A DNA stretch of 64,000 nt from Pycnococcus provasolii (lineage: Eukaryota > Chlorophyta > Pseudoscourfieldiophyceae > Pseudoscourfieldiales), in contig CP150558.1 of the NCBI GenBank assembly GCA_049487715.1, positions 186,001 through 250,000 on the forward strand, given 5' to 3'. Under the pieces are notes generated by a model that had not been told where the DNA came from, searched no databases, and saw only the letters and a program-made list of their open reading frames with translations. Position numbers and translations under genes: made by a program. Shown piece after piece: positions 38,947-47,836 of this stretch (within the stretch, counting starts at the first letter, position 1; every line of letters begins with the position of its first letter).

Positions 38947-39870
38947 TCACGCAACAGTTCCGCGTGGCTCTTCTGACGTCGTCGCGTGTGGTCGCGCGAA
39001 CGGTCCATTGTGCCAACCAACGACTCGACGTCGTCGTGGCGTGGCGTTGGCGTTGGCGTCGTCCACGCCACGTCCTGGAATGCGGCGTATGGCGTCGTCG
39101 ACTCCACGCAGCCGAGCCGCGAGGAGAGCCTGGAAGGCGTCGAAGTGGATACCCGACGACGCCGTCTCGCGTCGCAGCAGCGGTCCGAGAAGGATATCGT
39201 CGTAGTTCGTCGACGTGCATCGATCGTCGTTCACACCCACGAATGTCGCCGCTTCGACGACGTTCACGACGCCTCCCTCGACGACGCACGCTTCGCCGAC
39301 GATGGCATAGCCGTTGTCGACAAGCCAGCGTCTCGCCTGAGGCGCGTGCTTTGCAGGTGGGTTGAGAACGACGTTCTTCGGCTTGAACGTCGCTTGTTCG
39401 AGCGCCGCGGTCATCGCGCTGATTCCGAAGCCTGCAAAGATCGCGACGTTGCACTCGTCAGCGCACGCGACGGGTTCCAGTCCACTTCCCAGCCTAAATT
39501 CGATGGGAAGCTCGTCGGCATGTTTGCGCTTATTGTTCCGCGCCCCTTCCAGCGGCTTTTCGTTCACGTCGATAGCGATAGCTGATCGTGCCGTTCCGCA
39601 GCTGACAAGTCCGATGGACAGCCACGCGTGGTCGCACCCGACGTCGACGACACGTCTTTCCTGCTGCGTTGTCATCGTCGTGGCGACGAGCGCGTCTATG
39701 GCAACGAATCTCGTCGACCACTTCGCGGTTGGGACGTGCTTCGGCGGAGGGCGTTTGTAGTGCTTCGGCATCGGCGACGGCCTTGCGTCAGTTTTCATGC
39801 ACCTCCACCACCTGGAGTTTACACGCGCCATTTTATGAGGACGCACGCGAAACCTGTACATCATCATCAT
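38947..39870 (-). CDS. TrmK-like tRNA (adenine-N1) methyltransferase
   Basis: A SAM-dependent methyltransferase of the TrmK (COG2384) type, about 307 residues from the ATG at 39870 (several clustered ATGs; 39831 is also likely). Diagnostic: RVVDVGCDHAWLSIGLVSCG (the VADIGxDHAxLP block), AIDVNEKPLEGARNN and FRLGSGLEPV. The next family motif, IAGMGG, reads FAGFGISAM here, so one catalytic-site residue pattern is altered. The bacterial enzyme methylates A22 of tRNA, and the family is mainly bacterial and also found in plants, so plastid origin is plausible. The N terminus is basic (YRFRVRPHKMARVNSRWW) and could be a targeting peptide. Whether it is active is uncertain. Confidence 0.8.
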   Translation of the reverse strand: MMMMYRFRVRPHKMARVNSRWWRCMKTDARPSPMPKHYKRPPPKHVPTAKWSTRFVAIDALVATTMTTQQERRVVDVGCDHAWLSIGLVSCGTARSAIAIDVNEKPLEGARNNKRKHADELPIEFRLGSGLEPVACADECNVAIFAGFGISAMTAALEQATFKPKNVVLNPPAKHAPQARRWLVDNGYAIVGEACVVEGGVVNVVEAATFVGVNDDRCTSTNYDDILLGPLLRRETASSGIHFDAFQALLAARLRGVDDAIRRIPGRGVDDANANATPRRRRVVGWHNGPFARPHATTSEEPRGTVA

Positions 39871-40266
39871 CACCACAAGCTAAAAAAAACAAATCACCAA
39901 CACGCGAGACTGTTTATTTATTTACTTACTTATGCAAGAAACACTCGCGTAGGGTAACTACTTATTCCGGTGGAGACGGAGTTGGCGCCATGGCGGAGGA
40001 ATGACGGCGGCGAGGTTGGGTGGAAAATCTCGTCTTTCGTCAAAACCCGAACATCTTCTAAGGGTACGCCGAAACCCCTACCCGGTAGTGAAACCCCTAG
40101 TCTACATATTTGCCAGTTGCGCCAGACCACGCCAGACCTTCTTCTTCGAGTACATTACTTTCCCCTCGCTGTACTTACCCTTACTGTAAGATACCGAAGT
40201 GGCCGGTCCGTGCACGGCAGTACTGTACTGTATTCGTAGACCCGCCTCTCTCTCTTCCTCGCGACG
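39871..40266. other. Divergent promoter region
   Basis: About 390 bp between divergent TrmK-like and GNAT genes. I see TACTGTACTGTA (about 40219) and the short palindrome-like word CTAGTCTACA (about 40098), but no coding or structured element. Confidence 0.5.
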
Positions 40267-41100
40267 ATGGGCGCCTGCCTCAGCAGTAGGGTGATGCCGA
40301 CGGTGGTGAGATCACCGGCGGCTAAAGATGTGTTCAGCAACTTTGATGCCGGCAGCAAACTCGAGGCGCACTACATCGACTCGGACCAACATACGCACTG
40401 GAACGGCACCGTGGACATGCTTGCCCGCGCGTTTTGCGGCTCGACGACCTCGGCTCCGTGCCCAATCTTGAGCTGGGTGTACACCGGCACCTTGCAGCTC
40501 GGGCCGCTGGCGTCGGCGCCGAACGAGGAGCGCGTCGAGTGGTTCAAGTACATGCAGGGATTTTGCGCTCACACCTGCGTTGGACGAGGAGGCTTGTACG
40601 CGCTGGTCGACAAGGGGACGGGCAAGGTTGTGGCCGCGACGGGAGTGATTCCACCCGGCGCGCGCAGCTTGAGTCAACAGTCGTTGTGCGAAATGATAGC
40701 CGTCGACGGCAAGTTGAAGAGACCAAAACATGATAAGGCGCTGGATGGGAAATGGATGGCGAGGAACGCATACCTAACGAAGACAATGAACTCCGTGCAC
40801 CATGAGCTGGCGCCGGGTGACCACTACTACATTTTGATGTTCGGTGTAGACCCAGCGGCGCAGGGCACGGGCGCCGCCGGCGCGTTGTTGTCGCTCTTGC
40901 ACAAGTTGGCGGACGCCGACGGCGTGCCGATTTACCTTGAGTCTGGCGCCAAGAAGGGCCCCGGCTTTTTTGCGAAGAAGGGCGGTTTCCAGCCGATGAA
41001 GCGCGTGACTTTGTCGCTCGGCAAGGCTCAGGCGTTTGACGCGACGAATGACGGCGGGCTGGTGGGCATGGTCCGGAGCGCTGGAACGGGGCCCCACTAA
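40267..41100 (+). CDS. GNAT acetyltransferase with lipid-anchor N terminus
   Basis: A 277-residue protein. Its C-terminal half is a GNAT fold: the acetyl-CoA signature reads VDPAAQGTGAAGALLSLLHK (Q/RxxGxG/A, residues about 196-215), followed by GVPIYLESGAKKGPGFFAKK and GFQPM. The start MGACLSS has a Gly at position 2 and Cys at 4, the pattern for N-myristoylation and palmitoylation, so it may be membrane-bound. Between the two halves are RGGLYALVDKGTGKVVAATG strands. The acceptor cannot be told from sequence. A CTACGATAG motif lies 8 bp after the stop. Confidence 0.85.
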   Translation: MGACLSSRVMPTVVRSPAAKDVFSNFDAGSKLEAHYIDSDQHTHWNGTVDMLARAFCGSTTSAPCPILSWVYTGTLQLGPLASAPNEERVEWFKYMQGFCAHTCVGRGGLYALVDKGTGKVVAATGVIPPGARSLSQQSLCEMIAVDGKLKRPKHDKALDGKWMARNAYLTKTMNSVHHELAPGDHYYILMFGVDPAAQGTGAAGALLSLLHKLADADGVPIYLESGAKKGPGFFAKKGGFQPMKRVTLSLGKAQAFDATNDGGLVGMVRSAGTGPH

Positions 41101-41683
41101 GCAGCCACTACGATAGACTAGTCTACCAACCTATGTTGGGAATCAAAAGAGGACTGGTAACCCTAACCCTAACTCTAAAGGTAACCCCCATCTCCTGCCC
41201 TGCACATCTCCTGGGACAACCCCCCCCGTGACGTCGTTCGCTGGAAATCCCGAGCAGCCAGCCGATCAGAGAGAGGCGACAAGACAACAGAAAGGTGAAC
41301 GTTTCTCGGATGGCGCTACCCTACCCGGAGACCAAACTGGATCAGATTTCCCCTTGTACTTTCTGTTGTTGCCTCCAACAAAGAGGCAAGGTACCCTTTA
41401 GTGGACCTTTTTTCCCACTGTGGAATCACAAGGGGGAGGGATTGGTCGGCCGTCGGCTGCCCGGGGCCCCGGAAGAAATCCTCTCCCTGGGGGGGGAATC
41501 CCGTGAATCCGAAGAATGCGAACCGCACCCGGAGCAGGAGGAACCCCCCACCTAGGGCCAGAGGGGAGTGGGCCCGGGGGCGGGGAGGGACAACAACAGG
41601 TGCCTCGTCCGCCTCAGCTCCCCCCTTCTTTTTCTCCAGTTCGCCCTCCACACGCGCTTTTCTCCCGGGAGTCATTAGGTGCC
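41101..41683. other. Intergenic region upstream of the RbcS-like gene
   Basis: About 580 bp. It carries the CTACGATAG motif (41108-41116) and a short CCCTAA array (41158-41175), then a C/G-run-rich stretch with AAGGGGGAGGG-type words. An open frame from 41516 runs into the gene but lacks a plausible ATG. Confidence 0.55.
41158..41175 (+). repeat. Short (CCCTAA)n array
   Basis: About two and a half telomere-like units, the last diverged to CTCTAA, C-rich on the strand of the gene downstream. Confidence 0.8.
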
Positions 41684-43111
41684 ATGGCGGCCTCGTTGGG
41701 TATCCCAGTGCCTCATAGTTCTTCTTCTTCCTCTTTTAGGATTCATAATAATAGTGGCTTGTCCTTGTCGTCATCATGGTCGCGTCGTCGCCTTCAAGTC
41801 ACTACGAAGTCGTCATCATCCCCAACGGTACCGTCGATGTCACCGCCTAGTAGTTCGAAGACTAAAAAAGGTTTCGGGGGTACCAAAACGGGCACCGTGC
41901 GTATACCAGCTATGGTCGTGACGCAGAAAGTTGCCGCCAACAAACTTAACAAAGTTAACGGCGTTGGGCGTGCTCCTTCTCGAGGATTTGGGGCACCACG
42001 ACAACCGGGGGGAAAACATTCCTCAAAAACGCAGCAGGATAATAAAAACATCAACAAGACACAGCACCACCACCGCAAGGTACCCAGAGAACTACCTCTT
42101 CTTGAGGCGATGGCGGCTCTCGAGTTCGAGTATGCCGACCGAACAACCACAATACATAGAGAAGATGAGATGTCGTCGTCTCGTCACTCGCATCCACCAC
42201 CACCACCACCACCTCACTCGCCTCCACCACCACCTCACTCGCCTCCCCCTGAGCCGGTGCTTCCGCCGCCAACACAGGCGCAGATACAGAGGCAGCAGAT
42301 TCGGCTACAGCAGCAGCAGCAAATACGGCAAATGGAACTCCTGCAAGAAGAAGAGCAACTTCAGCAGCAGCAAACACCAAACCAAATCAAGTCGAAAGCT
42401 GCTGGCCTGGAAGAACTCTACGACTTTGTTGAAAAGCACAGCACGTACTACCAGGGTGCGATACCAAGCCGAGACTACCTGAGCGACGCCGGACGTGCGG
42501 ATCTCGTCAAGGTGGTGCGCCGCCTTGGGGGAGCACGAGCGGCGGCGGCGGCACTGACAAATTACAAGGCTGAAGTACTCGACACGCGCGTAACGCCCTC
42601 CTCGCCGCGGACAACACCCACTGTCGCCAAACCAGACAGCGAAGTCAGCAGCCAAGTTGCGGAAACATCCATGGCACACGAGTACCTCAGAGAGGGCACG
42701 CTGCCCGCGTTGCAGAAGCGAGCACGCCGTCCGTATTCCGCACGCCTGCGTGCTGCCGAGCGTCGCGTGCCACCTGAGCCGGTATGGGCAAGAATGGGAA
42801 AGCAGCAAGCGAAGGTGTCTCGCGACGCATTCGCCCGCGAGGTGGAGTCTGCTCTCAGCCGTGACCTGTGCCTGATGATTGAGCATCATACCACCGGACG
42901 TGAAACGGACGGGTTTTGGACGCTCTGGCGCACGCCGCTCAAGGCACCCACCGCCGAAGTCTCGGATGTGCTCGATGCGGCGGAGGCTTGTGCTCGCCAT
43001 TACCCAACACATTTCATTCGTGCCGCCGCTTTCGACAATGCGAAAGGTGGCGCGCAGACGATTGCTTTGACGTATCACGTTCCCACTGACACAGTGGAGC
43101 CGAACCAATGA
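41684..43111 (+). CDS. Plastid-type protein with C-terminal Rubisco-small-subunit-like domain
   Basis: A 475-residue protein from the ATG at 41684 (GCCATGG). The N terminus is a classic chloroplast transit peptide in composition: Ser-rich with SWSRRRLQVTTKSSSS. Next comes a Q/P/H-rich disordered region (to ~240), then a small helical block at about 241-292 with IPSRDYLSDAGRADLVKVVR and RLGG, reminiscent of a GRxDL motif I associate with some plant plastid proteins (weak). Residues about 376-467 align to the Rubisco small subunit: VSRDAFAREVESAL, then TDGFWTLWRTPL (RbcS GRYWTMWKLPM), then HYPTHFIRAAAFDNAK (RbcS AFVRFIGFDN). The loop between the first two strands is short, as in the SSU-like modules of cyanobacterial CcmM. 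CcmM modules bind Rubisco and condense it; a Rubisco-binding or pyrenoid role here is inference. Confidence 0.82.
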   Translation: MAASLGIPVPHSSSSSSFRIHNNSGLSLSSSWSRRRLQVTTKSSSSPTVPSMSPPSSSKTKKGFGGTKTGTVRIPAMVVTQKVAANKLNKVNGVGRAPSRGFGAPRQPGGKHSSKTQQDNKNINKTQHHHRKVPRELPLLEAMAALEFEYADRTTTIHREDEMSSSRHSHPPPPPPPHSPPPPPHSPPPEPVLPPPTQAQIQRQQIRLQQQQQIRQMELLQEEEQLQQQQTPNQIKSKAAGLEELYDFVEKHSTYYQGAIPSRDYLSDAGRADLVKVVRRLGGARAAAAALTNYKAEVLDTRVTPSSPRTTPTVAKPDSEVSSQVAETSMAHEYLREGTLPALQKRARRPYSARLRAAERRVPPEPVWARMGKQQAKVSRDAFAREVESALSRDLCLMIEHHTTGRETDGFWTLWRTPLKAPTAEVSDVLDAAEACARHYPTHFIRAAAFDNAKGGAQTIALTYHVPTDTVEPNQ

Positions 43112-43199
43112 AATAGTACCTAAAAGAATAAAGTCGACAGCTTTTGTTTTCTCTTTACAAGTAAGTATTTTTCTATTGAACAACAACAACAACAAGAGC

Positions 43200-44162
43200 C
43201 TAGTCGTCGTCGGAGTCGTCGCTGTACGCGCCAAGCAGAGCGAGGCTGCCAACGCCTTCCTCCTTCGGCTTTGCAGCCGATTCCACTTTCCTCTTCACCA
43301 CGGCAACCACCGGACGTAACTGCACCTGCTGTTTTTCTAACGGCACGGCAGGTGCCATCATCGTCGTCGCCGCCGCCGCTGTCGTCTCAGAACGCATTCG
43401 TTTGTTGTTCCCTTCGCCGCCGCCGCCGCCGCCGCCGCCGCCTTCGTCATCGTCGTCGCGAAGGCGACGCACGTTGGCTCTTTGACGTGCAAGCATCGCC
43501 TGAAGAGCCCGCTCGTCGTCAGGGTGCACTCCATCGTCGCCCAAGGCTGTTGCACCACCGTCCTTCGCACCCGCGGCGCCATCCTCAGCGCCGTGCATGG
43601 CTTGTATTGCCATGTCGGAGGTGACAGCGGTTGCCCTGGCGTTCATGCTCATGAGTTCGTCGAGCGCGTTCATCGTGTCAAACTCTCGTTTCGTGTCCGC
43701 CGCCCTCTGCTCCGCCGCGACCATGGCGTCTGGTGGCGGTTCCTCCTCCTCCGTTCCATCTGGTTGTGGCGCCGCGTCGACAGTTTGTCTGAGCGACCCT
43801 CGTAGGCTTGGGTCGTGGCTTCTCGTTGCGCCCGCTTCGCAGATGTAGTCGGCGTTCTGCGGGTCCGTTTTGAGCGTGAATTCGGACGAGCACCTCGTGC
43901 ATCTGAGGTAGAAGCGGTAGACTTTGATTCCGATGTACGAGTCTGCGGGCACGTCTTCCTTCCTGGCGTTGAATTTGGACCCTGCGTATAGGAACGTTCC
44001 GCACGTCGAGCACCTCACGGTGAACGGGAGCATGGTTCGTATTTTCTGCTGGTTGAGTGCATGTTCTTGCGTTTTCGACCCCCCGGGCTTGGACTTACGC
44101 GGCACTTTCGACGGGTCGAAGTCCGGCGGGAAGTACTTCGAAGCAACCTTGCGCTCGCCCAT
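43200..44162 (-). CDS. YJU2: YJU2/CCDC94-type splicing factor
   Basis: A 320-residue protein starting MGERKVASKYFPPDFDPSKV, the start of YJU2 (CWC16) proteins. Two CxxC-type zinc-binding pairs are visible: FTVRCSTCGTFLYAGSKFNA and YRFYLRCTRCSSEFTLKTDP, followed by NADYICEAGA. YJU2 joins the spliceosome after activation and promotes the first catalytic step. The second half is Ala/Asp/Gly-rich and disordered with poly-Gly, and the end LALLGAYSDDSDDD is a conserved-type tail. It converges on the RbcS-like gene with about 88 bp between stops, and shares a divergent 377-bp region with eIF6. Confidence 0.93.
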   Translation of the reverse strand: MGERKVASKYFPPDFDPSKVPRKSKPGGSKTQEHALNQQKIRTMLPFTVRCSTCGTFLYAGSKFNARKEDVPADSYIGIKVYRFYLRCTRCSSEFTLKTDPQNADYICEAGATRSHDPSLRGSLRQTVDAAPQPDGTEEEEPPPDAMVAAEQRAADTKREFDTMNALDELMSMNARATAVTSDMAIQAMHGAEDGAAGAKDGGATALGDDGVHPDDERALQAMLARQRANVRRLRDDDDEGGGGGGGGGEGNNKRMRSETTAAAATTMMAPAVPLEKQQVQLRPVVAVVKRKVESAAKPKEEGVGSLALLGAYSDDSDDD

Positions 44163-44539
44163 CTATGCTATCTTGTCGGAATATTCGGACGAATGAGCGG
44201 GAGTATGTATGGCGGCGCCGAAGAACGAAAAGAAGAAGAAGAAGAAAAGGGTTAGGGTTAGGGTTAGCCGGTTAGGGTTAGGGTTAGGGCTCCCTTTTTG
44301 GGGATACACCTGTTGTTCGTGTTTTGCCCTTGTCATAACCAACCCAGGGGCCTTGCCAGGGGTTGGTTTTCCCAGTTTGGGGGCCTCGACCAGCAGCTGC
44401 CCTGCCCTGCCCGGCCCTGGGTGGCGGCGGCGGCGCCTTTTCGGCATCCCTTCGAATCCCAATCAAATCCACTTGTGGTGGTTTCATCTGGAATACTAGT
44501 TAGTTTATAGTCTCCCTCCCTCCTTCCCTCCCTCCTATC
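44163..44539. other. Divergent promoter region, YJU2/eIF6
   Basis: Contains a TTAGGG array (44249-44289), a C/G-rich stretch and a GTGGCGGCGGCGGCG tract near 44421. No coding supported. Confidence 0.6.
44249..44289 (-). repeat. (TTAGGG)n array, C-rich on the YJU2 strand
   Basis: About six TTAGGG units with one GGTTAGCC interruption. The C-rich strand is the minus strand, i.e. the coding strand of YJU2, about 87 bp upstream of its ATG. Confidence 0.93.
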
Positions 44540-45280
44540 ATGTGCACGCGCCTTTGCTTCGAAAACAGCAACGACGTCGGCGTCTTCTCGCTCCTGACAA
44601 ACGCGTACTGCATGACCGCCGTCTCGCACGCCGAGAACTTTCACGGCGTGTTTGAAGGCGAACTCGCGGACCACATTCCCACGTTCAAGGCGACCGTCGC
44701 AGGGACTAGGCTCCTCGGACGCATGTGCGTTGGCAACAAAAACGGCCTGCTTCTGCCAAACTCCACGACAGACCAGGAACTCATGCACATAAGAAATTCG
44801 CTCCCCGACGCGGTGGTCGTGCAGAGGTGTGAGGAGAGGCTCTCCGCGCTCGGAAACGTCATATCCACGAACGACTACGTCGCACTCGTGCACACGGACA
44901 TTGACAGAGAGACGGAGGAGCTCGTGCAGGACGTGCTTGGCGTGGAGGCGTACCGTCAGACGGTCGCGGGACAGGTTCTCGTGGGTTCGTACGCCAAGTT
45001 CACGAACCAGGGTGGTATCGTGCACCCTCAGTGTTCCGTGGCGGACCTCGACGAGCTCGCGTCTCTGCTTCAGGTTCCCTTGGTGGCAGGTACGATCAAC
45101 CGAGGTTCGGACGTCATCTCCGCGGGTATCGTCGCGAACGACTGGTGCGCGTTTTGCGGTTTGGACACGACGGCGACGGAGGTGAGTGTGGTGGAGAGCG
45201 TTTTGAAGCTGAGGCGCGCGACGGGTCCGGGCGATATGGTGCGCGAGATGCGAGCGAGCTTGGTGGACGCCTTGGCGTGA
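44540..45280 (+). CDS. EIF6: Translation initiation factor 6 (eIF6)
   Basis: 246 residues, the usual length. Blocks: [80 protein letters not shown], and [20 protein letters not shown]. eIF6 binds the pre-60S subunit, prevents joining to 40S, and is needed in ribosome biogenesis. It is full length with no obvious anomaly except that the usual MAxRxxFE start reads MCTRLCFE. The stop is followed by a T-rich 3' region. Confidence 0.96.
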   Translation: MCTRLCFENSNDVGVFSLLTNAYCMTAVSHAENFHGVFEGELADHIPTFKATVAGTRLLGRMCVGNKNGLLLPNSTTDQELMHIRNSLPDAVVVQRCEERLSALGNVISTNDYVALVHTDIDRETEELVQDVLGVEAYRQTVAGQVLVGSYAKFTNQGGIVHPQCSVADLDELASLLQVPLVAGTINRGSDVISAGIVANDWCAFCGLDTTATEVSVVESVLKLRRATGPGDMVREMRASLVDALA

Positions 45281-45709
45281 GCGAACACGCCTTGCTTATT
45301 ATCTCATAAAATCTGTAAGTGCCTCCCCTTTCTTTAGACTATGAATGACTGACTATTGAAGACTTCGTTCCCAAGACCCTTTTAGAAATAAACAAAAGGT
45401 TCTTCCATAAGTCAGGTTTCAAGAAGGAGCACTCCCTTATAAGTGGATTGACTAAGGTAAAACCGTAGACACAACAAGGAACAGCACCTGTGCGTGCACA
45501 CAAACATGGGTCGTGACGCCGCTCCTCCTGCCCGACGTCGACGTGAGTTGCTTGAGAAGACGAACCTTATTTTAAGGGTACGAGGTGAAACGAACCCCGA
45601 AATCATCCTCGCCCAAACCCCCTATCGACTAAAATTCACACGAATCAACAGCGTTATCCTCTCCCCCCTCCCCGTCCACGTCTCTCATTTTCCCCTCCCC
45701 ATATTTACC
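45281..45709. other. Intergenic region
   Basis: About 430 bp on the same strand as both neighbours. TTAGACTATGAA occurs near 45336, akin to the recurring TAGACTA words. The frame upstream of the next ATG is open from 45494, but its composition is leader-like. Confidence 0.5.
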
Positions 45710-47014
45710 ATGTCGGCGCCGCCTGTCTCCTTGAAAAGTCGTCCCAAAGCACGAATACGCACGCATCCTTCGCCTTCCCGCGCTTCGTCGTCTTCTTCGC
45801 GTGCTTTAATGCTTACTCTGCCGGTGGGCAAGGTTGTTAGGGTTACGTCCCAATCGGCAGGCTCAGTGGTCTATGGCTCTTGTAGTGGCTCTACGGTCTC
45901 TCCGCGATCTCACTCGTCCATGATTGGGCCTTCTCCTGGGAACGATGTGGTCGCAGCCTCTTTTGCGTGTGCCTCAAAACAAAGATCGCAAAGTTCCCGC
46001 GCTCAAGGAGGCACGTCGTCGACGATCAATAAAACACATACACTGGAATGTTCCTTAAGCGCTCGCGAAGACGCGAACGACGCTCATCTTCGCTTGTTGC
46101 GAAACCTCCAAACCGCCGTCGGGACGTGGGCACTCGCGCTAACACTCGGTATTTCCGCTCCTCTCGTCGCCGCACCGCCACCAGCTCTGGCGAACGAATT
46201 TAGCGCTCCAAGCGCCGCGGCAACGACGACGATCGAAAACCCCTTCTTCTCATTCGCGCCCGTCTGCCCCGCCTCCGACGGAGTGTTCCGCGTCGGGCAG
46301 CGAAGTATCGCCGCGGTGGCTGGCACGCGGAACATCGAGGACTACAGGCCACTCATCAACGACGTCCTCATCCGCGTGCGCACGGAGCTCTGCGTGCTCG
46401 AGAGCTTCGCACGCGAGACGGCCGTGCCGTTCGTGCAGCAGAAGGGACTCGGCTGGGTGCTGCCCGCGCGAGAGACGTCTGAGACGTATCTAGCTGGCGT
46501 CGTCTTCGTCGTCGGCATGAACTTTATCTTGCTCGGCTCAACCAAGGTGGTCGCCGTGATATCCATCTACCACGACCTCGCACTCGGCGTTCCCACTCGG
46601 CTGCTCGGAAAGCTTCTCGCCGCCGGAGGACGAAGTCCCCAGGAGAAGAATAAGGAGATGATGGAGAAGCTCGTCAACGAGCAGATGGACGAGGTGAAGA
46701 AGGTGATGATGAATGGTGGGGGCGACCAGGAGAAGCTTACAGCGGTGAATGAAAAGTATGGCAAACTTCTATCCGAGCAGCGTGCGAAGCAGGAGGCGGC
46801 AGCGGAGGCAAGAGCGAGCAGTGCGCTCGGCAAGGCGGCGACGTTTGCGAGCGTTGCGGCTGTCCCTCTTACCGTATACGGTACGGCGAGCGAGAAGCTT
46901 CGGCAGCTACTCGAAGTGTTCGACACGTTCTGCAGCAGATACTTCGTCGCATTCACGGTGTTCTATATCATCATAAAGACGGGGCACTTCGTGCTGTTTC
47001 CGGACTTCCCTTGA
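45710..47014 (+). CDS. Chloroplast (thylakoid-type) membrane protein, unknown
   Basis: A 434-residue protein from the ATG at 45710. The N terminus is Ser/Arg-rich transit-like. Around residues 135-165 the sequence WALALTLGISAPLVAAPPP then ALANEF looks like a thylakoid-transfer signal with an AxA cleavage site. The mature part has NIEDYRPLINDVLIRVRTEL, then GLGWVLPARETSETYLAGVV continuing as a TM segment (VVFVVGMNFILLGSTKVVAV), an RSPQEKNKEMMEKLVNEQ amphipathic helix, and a second TM near the C terminus (YFVAFTVFYIIIKTGHFVLF). The pattern resembles plant plastid membrane proteins of unknown role, but I cannot name the family. Confidence 0.7.
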   Translation: MSAPPVSLKSRPKARIRTHPSPSRASSSSSRALMLTLPVGKVVRVTSQSAGSVVYGSCSGSTVSPRSHSSMIGPSPGNDVVAASFACASKQRSQSSRAQGGTSSTINKTHTLECSLSAREDANDAHLRLLRNLQTAVGTWALALTLGISAPLVAAPPPALANEFSAPSAAATTTIENPFFSFAPVCPASDGVFRVGQRSIAAVAGTRNIEDYRPLINDVLIRVRTELCVLESFARETAVPFVQQKGLGWVLPARETSETYLAGVVFVVGMNFILLGSTKVVAVISIYHDLALGVPTRLLGKLLAAGGRSPQEKNKEMMEKLVNEQMDEVKKVMMNGGGDQEKLTAVNEKYGKLLSEQRAKQEAAAEARASSALGKAATFASVAAVPLTVYGTASEKLRQLLEVFDTFCSRYFVAFTVFYIIIKTGHFVLFPDFP

Positions 47015-47836
47015 ATGGTGCGTTTTTTCAACTTTCTTTGCTTTTCCTTTTTTTAAATACATTGCAGGAGAAGGTCGGGTTACCAAAGACGTCGATGATG
47101 ACAACACACGACGTATACTACATGACTACTGGCGTCCGAGCGCATTTACATGCCCGTGACGATACGTTGGATTTTAGATAGTGGATTCTGAGACGTTTTG
47201 GCAAACCCGACCTCATGCTTCGTATTTGCTTTGCCGTTAGGCGTCATTCGATTTCACGCACTCACTCCTTCACACACCGATTTCTTCCTCATCAGCTTAC
47301 TGTAATGGATTTTGCTCATCCAATAATGGAATGGGTTTTTTTTAGAATCTTCGTGCGACGGTCGTGCATTCACCATCCCACCCATTCACTGGCGCCGTTC
47401 CCATGTGGTGACACTGCAATATCTCGTCGAGGAACCCACGGAGAATGACGGGCTGGATAGAGTGAGCTGGATTGGAAAATGGGAAATCAGGGATTTTGGT
47501 GTGATACATACAGTAGTTGAGGATTTTGATTAACAGCCCTGGTACGTAAATACATTCGTGACGGGATTTGTTTTGAGGAACGAATCAATCGTGGCCGTGA
47601 CACGCGCATACATCGCACCGCCTTGCAGCGTGTCACCGACTGCCCGCGCACCATGCAGACGCGCATTCGGCCTCGCGTCATCGGGAGTGCTTTGGTGAAC
47701 ATGTCAGCAGCGTTTTTGCATCACGCTGGGTACTCATGACCAGCTCCAATCTAGAGGAGAACTACTGATACTAGGAAAGATAAACATTTACAATATAGTT
47801 AAGTGAACGGTAAACGCACAAACGAACGCCGTCATC
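47015..47836. other. Intergenic region between convergent genes
   Basis: About 820 bp between two convergent genes. I see no coding, RNA or repeat signal I can support. Confidence 0.5.
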
